A DNA stretch of 64,000 bases from CBDAPE01 sp965198325. Its GTDB lineage: Bacteria; Pseudomonadota; Alphaproteobacteria; UBA828; JAPUJA01. The stretch spans positions 620,001-684,000 of the forward strand of contig CBDAPE010000019.1 in NCBI GenBank assembly GCA_965198325.1. Direction: 5' to 3'. Shown here in pieces: positions 20,857 to 28,988 of the stretch. The notes under the pieces were generated by a model. It saw nothing but the letters and a program-made list of their open reading frames with translations, had not been told where the DNA came from and did no database searches. The position numbers were made by a program, and so were the translations under genes. The stretch's first letter is position 1. Every line of letters begins with the position of its first letter.

Positions 20857-22372
20857 CGGGGATGTGATCGTCCTCGACCAAATTGTCGAATTTGGTGGTC
20901 TGATGCTCGAACCGCAGGTTGACGTGTCCAACCGGGCCGTGACGCTGCTTGGCGACGATCACCTCGGCAAGGTTCGCGGCTGTCTCGAACTTCTCCTTCC
21001 AGCGGGTGTAACGCTCGTTGAACTGGTCGTCCTTTTCCTCGAGGCGCTGCTGAGGCTCCTCCCGGCGCAGATAATATTCCTGGCGATAGATGAACGACAC
21101 CACGTCGGCATCCTGCTCGATTGCGCCTGATTCCCGCAGGTCCGACAGCTGTGGCCGCTTGTTGTCCCGCTGTTCCACGGCGCGGGACAACTGCGAAAGG
21201 GCGAGCACGGGCAGGCCGAGCTCCTTGGCCAGCGCCTTGAGGCCCTGGGTGATCTCCGAAATTTCCTGCACCCGGTTGTCGGTCCGGCTGGGGCCCGTGC
21301 CACGCATCAGCTGAAGATAGTCCACGACGATGAGGTCCAGGCCCTGGGTTCGTTTCAGCCGGCGTGCCCGGGTGCGCAACGCGGCAACCGAGAGGGCCGG
21401 CGTGTCGTCGATGAAGAACGGCACCGCCGAGAGCTCCTGGGCCGCCTGCACGACCCGCAGGAATTCGTCCTTGTTCATCTTGCCCCGGCGCAGCCGCTCG
21501 GAATCGAGTCCGGCGACCTCGGAGACGATCCGGGTGGCGAGCTGCTCCGCCGACATCTCGAGCGAGAAGAACGCGACCTTGGCGCCGTCGAGCACCCGAG
21601 TCTCGCCGGTCTCGTCGAGCTCCTCGGCGTAGCTCCGCGCGGCGTTGAATGCGATATTGGTGGCCAGAGCGGTCTTACCCATCGAGGGCCGGCCCGCAAG
21701 GATGATCAGATCCGAGGCGTGCAGGCCGCCCAGCAGCTCGTCGAGATCGGTCAGGCCGGTGGCCACGCCGGTCACGCCCGACTCTCGCTTATACGCCGCC
21801 TCCATCATCCCCACGGCGTCGGCCAGCGAGTGTTCGAGCGACTTAAAGCCGCCTTCCGGCCGGCCATCCTCGGCGAGCCGGAACAACTTGTGTTCGGCGG
21901 CTTCGATCTGCTCCTCGGCAGAGACGTCGTAGGGCGAATCGTAGGCTGTGTTGACCATCGCTTCGCCGACGTCGATCAGAGCCCGGCGCATCGCCAGATC
22001 GAAGATCGCCCGGCCGTAATGCCCTGCGTTGATGATCGTAACGGCCGCGCCCGCGAGACGCGCGAGATACTGGGCGCCGCCGATATCGCTGAGCGCGCCG
22101 TCGGCTTCGAAGTAGGTCTTGAGCGTCACCGGGTTTGCGATCTGCCCGCGTTCAACCATCGCCAGGGCGGCGGCAAAAATCCGCCCGTGCACCGGCTCAT
22201 AGAAATGCTCCGCCGTAAGAAAACCAGAGACCCGGTTCATTGCCTCGTTGTTGGTTAGGATCGCGCCGAGCAGGGCCTGCTCGGCCTCGACGTTGTGGGG
22301 CGCCTCGCGGTAAAGCGAATCGTCGGCCTTGTCGCCGACAATCGAGGTCAGGTTGGGTTGGGAGGTTTCCAT
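20843..22372 (-). CDS. dnaB: Replicative DNA helicase DnaB
   Basis: Hexameric 5'-3' helicase of the replisome, 509 residues. The N-terminal primase-interaction domain begins REAPHNVEAEQALLGAIL; the RecA-like domain has Walker A ILAGRPSMGKTALATN, Walker B LIVVDYLQLM, and ALSQLSRAVEQR. No intein or insertion. The upstream region carries several DnaA-box-like sequences. Downstream alr overlaps its last 14 bases. Confidence 0.97.
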   Translation of the reverse strand: METSQPNLTSIVGDKADDSLYREAPHNVEAEQALLGAILTNNEAMNRVSGFLTAEHFYEPVHGRIFAAALAMVERGQIANPVTLKTYFEADGALSDIGGAQYLARLAGAAVTIINAGHYGRAIFDLAMRRALIDVGEAMVNTAYDSPYDVSAEEQIEAAEHKLFRLAEDGRPEGGFKSLEHSLADAVGMMEAAYKRESGVTGVATGLTDLDELLGGLHASDLIILAGRPSMGKTALATNIAFNAARSYAEELDETGETRVLDGAKVAFFSLEMSAEQLATRIVSEVAGLDSERLRRGKMNKDEFLRVVQAAQELSAVPFFIDDTPALSVAALRTRARRLKRTQGLDLIVVDYLQLMRGTGPSRTDNRVQEISEITQGLKALAKELGLPVLALSQLSRAVEQRDNKRPQLSDLRESGAIEQDADVVSFIYRQEYYLRREEPQQRLEEKDDQFNERYTRWKEKFETAANLAEVIVAKQRHGPVGHVNLRFEHQTTKFDNLVEDDHIPDVPF

Positions 22373-22720
22373 CGATGCACCCTAACGCCTGCGCCGCGTG
22401 CCGTAACGCCGAATCAACGCCGACCGTGCAGAAATCGGGGGACCGAATTCGTCCACAGCTTGTGTGCAGCGAGGATCAAACGAAGCATTCGTCACCGCCG
22501 TTGACGGTCCCTCGCGAACAACTGTGTCCGCCGTCACACTGCCCCCTACATTTTCGGAGTTACAGGACCTGAGTCTACCAGATGTGGACAAATTAGGAAA
22601 TTCGGAAGGATTTCGGGGTCCAAGTCAATCTTGGCGCCTGACGACAAAGCTATCCACAGGCAGCCGATAGTCGAAGGATATTGACGCGCTCCCTGGCACG
22701 CTTGAGAGTACGGGATAACC
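22373..22720. other. 348-base non-coding region upstream of dnaB
   Basis: No supportable gene. It is visibly richer in A+T than its surroundings and contains three sites resembling the alphaproteobacterial DnaA box. It lies between the cfa stop and the dnaB start, both on the minus strand, so it serves as the dnaB leader. I found no convincing -35/-10 pair. Confidence 0.6.
22449..22658. promoter_or_regulatory. Cluster of DnaA-box-like sites
   Basis: Three nonamers share the TCCACA core: TCGTCCACA at 22449-22457 (+), TTGTCCACA at 22583-22591 (read on the minus strand) and CTATCCACA at 22650-22658 (+). The first two fit the loose TNNTCCACA pattern described for weak alphaproteobacterial DnaA sites; the third differs from TTATCCACA by one base. 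Their location just upstream of dnaB suggests DnaA control of helicase expression. Chance matches to a short degenerate motif cannot be excluded. Confidence 0.4.
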
Positions 22721-23950
22721 CTAGGCGGAGACGCCCGCGTCGGACCAGTGCTCCCGCTCCCAGTCGATCATGTAGTCGCGGATCAGCGGCACGGCCTCCT
22801 GGTCGCGGGTGAGCTGCATTTGCACGATCATGTGGTCCTGCCGTCTGAATGCGGTTTCGGAGCCGGCGAGATAAAACTCCCACATCCGGCAGAAGCGCTC
22901 GTCGTAGACCGCTTCGATCTTGTCCCGGTTGGCCACGAAGGCCCGCGACCAGTTCTTCAGGGTCTCGGCGTAATGCAGACGAAGCACTTCCATGTCCGTA
23001 AGTTTTAACCCCGTCTCTTCGAGTGGTGCAAAAACCTCGGACATCGACGGGCAATAACCGCCCGGAAAAATGTATTTGCGCAACCACGGGTTTGTCACGC
23101 TGGGCCCGTCCCAGCGCGCGATGAAATGAATTAACGCGACGCCGTCCTCGGTTAGCAGATCCCGCACTTTTTCAAAGAACTCGCGATAATGCTTGACGCC
23201 GACATGCTCAAACATCCCGACTGAGACGATTCGCTCGTAGGGACCCGTCTCATCCCGGTAGTCGCGCAAGAAAAAGCGCACCTGCTCGCTCAGCCCTTCG
23301 GTCTCTGCGCGGTCCTGGGACGCTTTCTGCTGTTCGACCGAAAGCGTCACCCCGGTGACGTCCGCGCCAGATTCCTTAGCGATATAAAGTCCCAGGCCGC
23401 CCCAGCCCGAGCCGATGTCGAGCACCTTGCAGCCGGGTTTTAGATAGAGCTTCGACGCGAGATGGCGCTTCTTGTCGAGCTGGGCTTGCTCGAGGCTGTT
23501 GTTGGGGCTCGTGAAATAGCCGCAGGAATATTGCCGGTCCGAATCGAGAAACAGGTCGAACAGTGCGTCCGACAGGTCGTAGTGGTGGGCGACGTTCTTC
23601 TGGGCCCGGCCGATGGGGTTATGCTGCATGATCGGACGCCACAACCTCCCGAGCCACTGGCAGGTACGGATAAACCTCGTTCGCTCGATGAGCTGGATGT
23701 TATGGCCGACCAGATCGACAAAATCCCGGATCGTCGTGCCGTCCTCCAGCGTGAGCGTTCCGTCCATATAGGCCTCGCCCACATAGAGCCGGGGGTTCCA
23801 GAACAGTTTGGTGTGCAGGGCGGGGTCGTGAAACCGGATGGTCGCGCTGGGGCCTGGCGTGCCTGCGAACTCATGCAGCTTGCCCCGGGCGTCGATGACC
23901 CGGAGCGTGCCCTCCTTGATGAGCTTCTTGAGCAGTTTTCCGATGAGCAT
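22721..23950 (-). CDS. cfa: Cyclopropane-fatty-acyl-phospholipid synthase
   Basis: Transfers a methylene from SAM to unsaturated acyl chains of membrane phospholipids. 409 residues. An N-terminal lipid-binding region (about 1-110) precedes the catalytic methyltransferase domain with NVAHHYDLSDALFDLFLD, SAM motif VLDIGSGWGGLGLYIA, TGVTLSVEQ and SVGMFEHVGVKHY, the conserved bicarbonate/active-site region; the C-terminal block WEFYLAGSETAFRRQDHMI is also typical. It lies between rplI and dnaB on the same strand but has its own intergenic spaces. Confidence 0.95.
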   Translation of the reverse strand: MLIGKLLKKLIKEGTLRVIDARGKLHEFAGTPGPSATIRFHDPALHTKLFWNPRLYVGEAYMDGTLTLEDGTTIRDFVDLVGHNIQLIERTRFIRTCQWLGRLWRPIMQHNPIGRAQKNVAHHYDLSDALFDLFLDSDRQYSCGYFTSPNNSLEQAQLDKKRHLASKLYLKPGCKVLDIGSGWGGLGLYIAKESGADVTGVTLSVEQQKASQDRAETEGLSEQVRFFLRDYRDETGPYERIVSVGMFEHVGVKHYREFFEKVRDLLTEDGVALIHFIARWDGPSVTNPWLRKYIFPGGYCPSMSEVFAPLEETGLKLTDMEVLRLHYAETLKNWSRAFVANRDKIEAVYDERFCRMWEFYLAGSETAFRRQDHMIVQMQLTRDQEAVPLIRDYMIDWEREHWSDAGVSA

Positions 23951-23989
23951 GCCGATTGTCTCCCGCCGGCTCGCCGACGCGCTCCCGTC

Positions 23990-24709
23990 CTACTCGGTCT
24001 TGGCCTCTGCCTCCTCGGCCTCGTCCGTATCGGCCTCTCCGATCCCGGCGTCTTCAGCCTTGGCCGTAGGCTCCGCCGCCGCCCCTGCCGAAGCTTCGGT
24101 GGCTTCGACCGGCTCCGCTTCGGCACCAACGACCTCGGCGGCTTCCGCCGCGGCAGCCTCCTCCATCAATTCTGCGAGTTCCGGCGCTGCTTCCTCGACG
24201 GCAGGCACTGAGGGTTCGGCTTCGCGCGGTCCCGCCGGAGCGGCGGCTTGCAGCTCGGCTTCGTCCTCCGACCGGGCAACGTTCACGGCCACCGTCGCCT
24301 CGACCTCGGGGTGCAAGGCGATGGCCACGGGATAGACGCCGAGCGCCTTGATTGTCGCGTCGAGCTTGACCTGCTGGCGGGTGATCGGCGTGCCGTCTTC
24401 GCTAATCGCGTTCGCGACATCCCGTGCCGTCACCGAGCCGTAAAGCTGGAAGCTTTCGCTCGCCTGACGAATCAGCACCCAGCTCGTGCCGTCGAGAGTT
24501 TCCTTCAGCAATTCCGCCTCGCCGCGTTTCGTGTCGTTCGTCTTGATCAGTTCGGCACGGTTGGATTCGAACCGCTCGAGATTCGCCTTGTTCGCCCGGA
24601 GCGCCTTGCCCTGCGGCAACAGGAAGTTGCGGGCGAAGCCGTCTTTGACGCGCACCACGTCACCCAGCTGGCCGAGCTTGGCTACGCGTTCGAGAAGAAT
24701 TATGTCCAT
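23990..24709 (-). CDS. rplI: 50S ribosomal protein L9 with long acidic tail
   Basis: Residues 1-148 are a normal L9: MDIILLERVAKLGQLGDVVR, GFARNFLLPQGKA, the long helix, and the C-domain SVTARDVANAI with VALHPEV-like ending IALHPEVEATVAVNVAR. The remaining 90 or so residues are an Ala/Glu/Pro-rich acidic extension without structure motifs, making 239 residues against about 150 in E. coli; moderate extensions are common in alphaproteobacteria but this one is long. Last gene of the rpsF-rpsR-DUF2232-rplI operon. Confidence 0.96.
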   Translation of the reverse strand: MDIILLERVAKLGQLGDVVRVKDGFARNFLLPQGKALRANKANLERFESNRAELIKTNDTKRGEAELLKETLDGTSWVLIRQASESFQLYGSVTARDVANAISEDGTPITRQQVKLDATIKALGVYPVAIALHPEVEATVAVNVARSEDEAELQAAAPAGPREAEPSVPAVEEAAPELAELMEEAAAAEAAEVVGAEAEPVEATEASAGAAAEPTAKAEDAGIGEADTDEAEEAEAKTE

Positions 24710-24713
24710 CTTA

Positions 24714-25697
24714 TCACTCTTGGCGTGTCAGGTTTTGGCTGGGACCGCCGGTCCCGGGTCCGCCGCCGCTGCCGAAGCGGCGCCGCAGGAAAATCCATTG
24801 TTCGGCGAGTCCCAGCGCGGCCAGCGCCATCATGCTGAACGGCTGAGCGAAAAACAATAAAGCATACATGATCGCGAGCGCAATCACGCCAGCGGCGAAT
24901 CGGCGGGCGATGCTATGAGCCACCACGATGCCGAGGAAGAAATAGGGGGTCGCCAGGGCTACTGCAACACCGGTTGCGATGAAACCGAGTTGGCCTGGGC
25001 CGACGAGGGATGCTGCAATCGCCACGACAAAGCCGTAAGCCAGTCCGCGCGGCAGCTGGAGATCGATCAGATCGAACGAGATCCTGAGCGCCTTGCCCAG
25101 CTTGCGGACGATGAGCTGCGCCAAGGCCATCGAGATCACCATGAATACGACGGCCATGCCCGGTGTCCAGGTGACGGCGTTGTAGGCCAGCGATCCGATG
25201 GCCTCGTCCGGCGTTTCCCCGTCCGGGACCGGAAGCGCCTCGAACTGTCCGCCGTACATGAGTATTATCTGCTCTGTTGCGAGACCGAGAAGTCCACCTT
25301 CGCTGCCCGAAAAAATTCCGGCCAGGGCCAGGAAGAGGACGACCATGTAGGCGACGACAATAGTGATCAGCCGTCCGGCGGGGTACCACTCGACGGTTCC
25401 GTCCGGGAGCGTCCGGTTGAGCAGGGCGTAGCGGGTCGCGAGTGCCGCTGGCGCCAGCAGGATGACGAGGTAGACCAGCGAAAACGAGAAGCTTCCGAAG
25501 AACATGCCGCACAGCACGGCCGCCGCGCCGCCCGCGACGAAAACCATCCGGTAGCCTTGGGAGAACCCGACCAGGAACAGCGGAACCGCCGAGAACGGCA
25601 GGACCAGCATCGCGAGGAAGAAGTTCGACCCGGCGATGGCGAAGAAAAGGGCGGCGACAATCCCCGCCGCGAACGCGATGAGGTAGCTCTTCAGCAT
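24714..25697 (-). CDS. DUF2232 (YybS-like) membrane protein
   Basis: A 327-residue polytopic inner-membrane protein with about eight hydrophobic helices, for example LIAFAAGIVAALFFAIAGS, VFVAGGAAAVLCGMFFGSF and ITIVVAYMVVLFLALAGIF. The DUF2232/YybS family is regularly found between rpsR and rplI, which supports the call; its function is unknown and no enzyme motif is visible. The C-terminus is a short Gly-rich hydrophilic tail. Four bases separate its coding region from rplI. Confidence 0.85.
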   Translation of the reverse strand: MLKSYLIAFAAGIVAALFFAIAGSNFFLAMLVLPFSAVPLFLVGFSQGYRMVFVAGGAAAVLCGMFFGSFSFSLVYLVILLAPAALATRYALLNRTLPDGTVEWYPAGRLITIVVAYMVVLFLALAGIFSGSEGGLLGLATEQIILMYGGQFEALPVPDGETPDEAIGSLAYNAVTWTPGMAVVFMVISMALAQLIVRKLGKALRISFDLIDLQLPRGLAYGFVVAIAASLVGPGQLGFIATGVAVALATPYFFLGIVVAHSIARRFAAGVIALAIMYALLFFAQPFSMMALAALGLAEQWIFLRRRFGSGGGPGTGGPSQNLTRQE

Positions 25698-25725
25698 GCG
25701 AAGGCGCGCCCGCGGGGGCGCTTGC

Positions 25726-26004
25726 TCAGTGTTCCGTAAAGGGTATCAGCGCCAGGATCCGGGCTCGTTTGATGGCCCGCGCGAGTTCCCGCTGTTTCTT
25801 CGCGGAGATTGCCGTAATCCGACTTGGCACGATCTTGCCGCGTTCCGACAGGAAGCGATGGAGCAGCTTGACGTCCTTGTAATCCACCTTGGGCGCCCCT
25901 GGCCCGCTCAGCGGGCAGCTCTTGCGCCGCCGAAAGAACGGACGGCGCGGAAAGCCGCCGCCGCGCCCGCCGCCCGGTCGTCCCCGACCGCCCTCGGCGC
26001 TCAC
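25726..26004 (-). CDS. rpsR: 30S ribosomal protein S18
   Basis: A 92-residue S18 with the conserved core KSCPLSGPGAPKVDYKDVKL and SRITAISAKKQRELARAIKR. The N-terminal 25 residues are an Arg/Gly-rich extension (GGRGRPGGGRGGGFPRRPFF), likely RNA-contacting and longer than in E. coli. The start is GTG at 26004, overlapping the rpsF stop by four bases, with GGAGG inside the end of rpsF. Confidence 0.96.
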   Translation of the reverse strand: MSAEGGRGRPGGGRGGGFPRRPFFRRRKSCPLSGPGAPKVDYKDVKLLHRFLSERGKIVPSRITAISAKKQRELARAIKRARILALIPFTEH

Positions 26005-26585
26005 TCTTTCCCTCCGGTATCATTGGTCGCATCACGCTCCGTCTCATTGGGCGGGGTTTCGGCTGTGTCCGTCGCGGGCGGGTTTTCGGCTGTGTCCGTC
26101 GCAGGTGGTTTTTCGGCTGCGTCCGTCGCGGGTGGTTTTTCGGTTGCACCCGTCTCGGGTGCGGCGTGATCCCTGCCACCCTTGCGATCGTGCCCGCCAT
26201 CATGACGTTCGCCGTAGCGACGATCGCCCCGCTCGCCCCGGCCGCCGCGGTCGTCGCGGGAGGCTCGGGCCAGCATCATCGCCGAGGGGCCTTCCTCGAG
26301 TTCCTTGACGCGGATCGTGAGGATGCGCAGCACATCCTCATCGATCTTCATGTTCCGCTCCATCTCCTTGACGGCGTCGGAGGGGGCGTCCAGGTTGAAC
26401 ATAACGTAATGGCCCTTGCGATGCTTCTTGATGCGGTAGGCGAGCGACTTCAAGCCCCAGTGCTCGGTCTTCTCGACCTTGCCGCCGTTCTCCGTGATAA
26501 TTCCAGCAAAGCGTTCCGCCAACGCCTCAGCTTGCTGCGCCGAAATTTCCGGGCGCGCGATGAACGTGCTCTCATAGAGCGGCAT
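26001..26585 (-). CDS. rpsF: 30S ribosomal protein S6 with repeat-containing tail
   Basis: The first 100 residues are normal S6: MPLYESTFIARPEISAQQAE, the KKHRKGHYVMFNLDAP strand and VLRILTIRV. The tail, about residues 101-194, is first Arg/Gly/His-rich (RGERGDRRYGERHDG) and then a run of nine-residue units ending PPATDTAE. ATG at 26585 is preceded by AAGGAG eight bases upstream; a longer in-frame reading to 26759 has no family support. First gene of the rpsF-rpsR-DUF2232-rplI operon. Confidence 0.95.
   Translation of the reverse strand: MPLYESTFIARPEISAQQAEALAERFAGIITENGGKVEKTEHWGLKSLAYRIKKHRKGHYVMFNLDAPSDAVKEMERNMKIDEDVLRILTIRVKELEEGPSAMMLARASRDDRGGRGERGDRRYGERHDGGHDRKGGRDHAAPETGATEKPPATDAAEKPPATDTAENPPATDTAETPPNETERDATNDTGGKE
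26058..26157 (-). repeat. 27-base tandem repeat within rpsF, about 3.5 copies
   Basis: Units beginning TTCGG on the + strand recur at 26058, 26085, 26112 and 26139, an exact period of 27 bases, the last copy being degenerate and partial. In frame they encode nine-residue units of the type KPPATDTAE. In-frame period means copy number could vary without breaking the gene. Confidence 0.85.
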
Positions 26586-26727
26586 GCCGGTTCGTCTCCT
26601 TCTGGCCCCGCGCGCCGTCGCACATAAAGACGCGGCGCAGCCGGCCCGGCCGCGCGCAACGCGTTCAGCGGGTGAAAACCGGAACGGCAGGCGCCGATGT
26701 CCGGTCTCTGCCGCTCCGAGGCGCCGA

Positions 26728-26755
26728 ACTATACAGGAATCGCGCTTGGGCGCAA
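26728..26755 (-). promoter_or_regulatory. Candidate sigma-70 promoter for the rpsF operon
   Basis: On the minus strand TTGCGC (26755-26750), a 16-base spacer and TATAGT (26733-26728). It would give a leader of about 135 bases before rpsF, long enough for autoregulatory structure. Found by eye. Confidence 0.5.
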
Positions 26756-26762
26756 GCATCGC

Positions 26763-26790
26763 TTGACAGTGGATTCTGCCTCGCTATCAC
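26763..26790 (+). promoter_or_regulatory. Candidate sigma-70 promoter for the fab operon
   Basis: A perfect TTGACA at 26763-26768, a 16-base spacer and TATCAC at 26785-26790, 42 bases before the fabD start. It lies back to back with the rpsF promoter: seven bases separate the two -35 hexamers. Confidence 0.5.
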
Positions 26791-26831
26791 TGGTCGGATC
26801 AAGCCTTCGGGAGACGGGAGATAGGCCGATC

Positions 26832-27773
26832 ATGAAGCGGGCGTTCGTGTTTCCGGGCCAGGGATCGCAAGAGGTCGGGATGGGGCACGCGCTGGCCAAC
26901 GAATTCCCGGCCGCGCGCCAGGTCTTCGACGAGGTGGATGACGCGCTGGGCGAATTTCTCTCTCGGCTGATCTTCGAGGGGCCGGGCGAGGATCTCATGC
27001 TCACCCGCAACACGCAGCCGGCGTTGATGGCCGTCTCGCTCGCCGTGGTCCGTGCCATCGAAGCGGAGGGCGAGACCCGGCTGACCGATCACGGCGCCTT
27101 CGTCGCCGGCCATTCGCTGGGCGAGTATTCGGCGCTCTGCGCCGCCGGCGCGCTCCATCTTGCCTCCACGGCGCGGTTGCTCCGGTTGCGCGGCGACGCG
27201 ATGCAGCGGGCGGTGCCCGTCGGCGAGGGCGCCATGGCGGCCTTGCTCGGCATCGACATCGAAACGGCGGTAACGGTCGCGGCCGCGGCTGCGGAGGGCG
27301 AGATTTGCGCGGCCGCCAACGACAATGCGCCGGGTCAGGCTGTGCTCAGCGGAAACGCGGCAGCGATTGACCGGGCGATCGAAGCGGCTCCGGCGCATGG
27401 CGCCCGGCGCTCGGTCAAGTTGCCGGTCAGCGCGCCCTTCCATTGCACCTTGATGGAACCAGCGGCCGAAGTGATGGCCAAGGCGCTGGACGACGTCACC
27501 ATCGCGCCTCCAGCCTTGCCGCTGATCGCCAACGTGACCGCTGCACCGAGCACCGAACCCGCGATCATCCGGCACCAGCTCGTCGAGCAGGTCACGGCGA
27601 TGGTCCGGTGGCGGGAATCGGTGCAGTATCTGGCTGTCCAGGAGGTCGAGGTGGTGGTCGAGCTCGGTCACGGAAAGATCTTGAGCGGTCTGACCAAACG
27701 GATCGACCGGACGGTCGAGCCCTTCCCAGTCGGCTCGGTCGAGGATATCGAGGCGTTTTTGAACACCCTTTAA
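26832..27773 (+). CDS. fabD: Malonyl-CoA:ACP transacylase
   Basis: Loads malonyl units onto ACP for type II fatty-acid synthesis. 313 residues. The FabD motif FVFPGQGSQEVGMG opens the protein; nucleophile Ser95 lies in VAGHSLGEYSALCAAGAL; the histidine region is SAPFHCTLMEPAAE, and the C-terminal motif ELGHGKILSGLTKRI is present. ATG 26832 matches family N-termini; the in-frame extension to 26697 runs across the promoter region. First gene of fabD-fabG-acpP-fabF-mltG. Confidence 0.96.
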   Translation: MKRAFVFPGQGSQEVGMGHALANEFPAARQVFDEVDDALGEFLSRLIFEGPGEDLMLTRNTQPALMAVSLAVVRAIEAEGETRLTDHGAFVAGHSLGEYSALCAAGALHLASTARLLRLRGDAMQRAVPVGEGAMAALLGIDIETAVTVAAAAAEGEICAAANDNAPGQAVLSGNAAAIDRAIEAAPAHGARRSVKLPVSAPFHCTLMEPAAEVMAKALDDVTIAPPALPLIANVTAAPSTEPAIIRHQLVEQVTAMVRWRESVQYLAVQEVEVVVELGHGKILSGLTKRIDRTVEPFPVGSVEDIEAFLNTL

Positions 27774-27792
27774 AACGACAAGCGAGGCCGCA

Positions 27793-28530
27793 ATGTTTGA
27801 TCTGTCGGGCAGGTCCGCTCTGGTGACCGGAGCTTCGGGCGGCATCGGTGCCGCCATCGCCCGTGCGCTCCATGCTCAGGGCGCGGCGCTTTCACTTTCA
27901 GGTACCCGGCGCGACGCGCTCGATGCCTTGGCGGAAGAATTGGGCGAGCGGTGCATCGTGACGCCGTGTGATCTCTCAAATGCGGCGGCCATCGATGTCC
28001 TTGCCAATGAGGCTCAAACTGCGATGGGCGCGGTCGATATCCTTGTCAATAATGCCGGACGGAACCGCGACGGCCTAGTGGTGCGGATGTCCGACGAGGA
28101 CTGGAATGAGATTCTTGAGGTCAACTTGTCGGCGGCATTCCGGCTTAGCCGGGCGTGTCTGCGCGGCATGATGAAACGGCGCTTCGGGCGGATCATTAAT
28201 ATCACGTCGGTTGTCGGCCAAGTTGGGAACCCGGGCCAGGCCAACTACGTTTCGGCCAAAGCGGGGCTGACTGGGTTGACCAAGAGCATCGCCGCCGAAG
28301 TCGGCAGCCGGGGGATTACGGTCAACTGCATCGCGCCGGGCTTTATCGAGACCCCGATGACCGATGCCATGCTCGAGGAGCAGCGCGAGGCGCTATACAA
28401 GGTGATCCCGCTCGGACGCCTGGGTTCGCCCGCTGACGTGGCGGCGGGCGCGGTGTTTTTGGCCAGCGACGAGGCGGCTTACGTGACCGGTGCGACGCTC
28501 TCGATCAACGGCGGAATGGCCATGATCTGA
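27793..28530 (+). CDS. fabG: 3-oxoacyl-ACP reductase
   Basis: NADPH-dependent reduction of 3-oxoacyl-ACP. 245 residues, classical SDR: TGASGGIGAAIARALHAQG, VNNAGRNRDGLVVRM, catalytic Ser in NITSVVGQVGN, and YVSAK in NPGQANYVSAKAGLTGLTKS, with the FabG helix IAAEVGSRGITVNCIAPGFI. Clustered between fabD and acpP, which fixes its role over other SDRs in the window. Confidence 0.95.
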   Translation: MFDLSGRSALVTGASGGIGAAIARALHAQGAALSLSGTRRDALDALAEELGERCIVTPCDLSNAAAIDVLANEAQTAMGAVDILVNNAGRNRDGLVVRMSDEDWNEILEVNLSAAFRLSRACLRGMMKRRFGRIINITSVVGQVGNPGQANYVSAKAGLTGLTKSIAAEVGSRGITVNCIAPGFIETPMTDAMLEEQREALYKVIPLGRLGSPADVAAGAVFLASDEAAYVTGATLSINGGMAMI

Positions 28531-28685
28531 GGGATTTTTGGCGCCCTTGTCATCGTCTAGTCAAACGTCGGAAAGTATGTTACGAACCGGGACGCCGCGC
28601 CACTGACGGCTGCATCGGTCCAGATGTGTAATCGGCCAAAAATTGTTGACCCTCGATTGACCAAAGCCCGAAGGAAATGTGACGC

Positions 28686-28922
28686 ATGAGTGATGCCGGT
28701 GAACGTGTAAAGAAGATTGTCGTGGAACATCTTGGGGTGGAAGATTCCAAGGTCACCGACAACGCCAGCTTTATTGACGATCTTGGCGCCGACAGCTTGG
28801 ACACGGTCGAGCTGGTCATGGCGTTCGAAGAAGAGTTCGGGTGCGAGATCCCCGACGACGCGGCGGAAAAGATCCTGACCGTCAAGGACGCGGTCGACTA
28901 CATCAAGGAACTGGAGGGTTAG
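28686..28922 (+). CDS. acpP: Acyl carrier protein
   Basis: A 78-residue acidic carrier; the phosphopantetheine-bearing Ser37 lies in GADSLDTVELVMAFEEEFG. Strongly acidic helices and the C-terminal VDYIKELEG are typical. A 155-base space separates it from fabG and may contain a separate promoter; the best I see is CTGACG at 28603, an 18-base spacer and TGTAAT at 28627, which is weak. An own promoter for acpP is common because high expression is needed. Confidence 0.97.
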   Translation: MSDAGERVKKIVVEHLGVEDSKVTDNASFIDDLGADSLDTVELVMAFEEEFGCEIPDDAAEKILTVKDAVDYIKELEG

Positions 28923-28988
28923 CCCCCGCGAGCGTTCGGTCCCGGCAGTGGACCGCTCGATCGCTCGCTGGCGGCCAGTCCGCTACCC

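Noticed and set aside
22373..22720. Chromosomal origin (oriC)
   Set aside because: DnaA-like boxes are few and degenerate, no clear AT-rich unwinding element with clustered strong boxes, and usual origin neighbours are absent; regulatory use is more likely.
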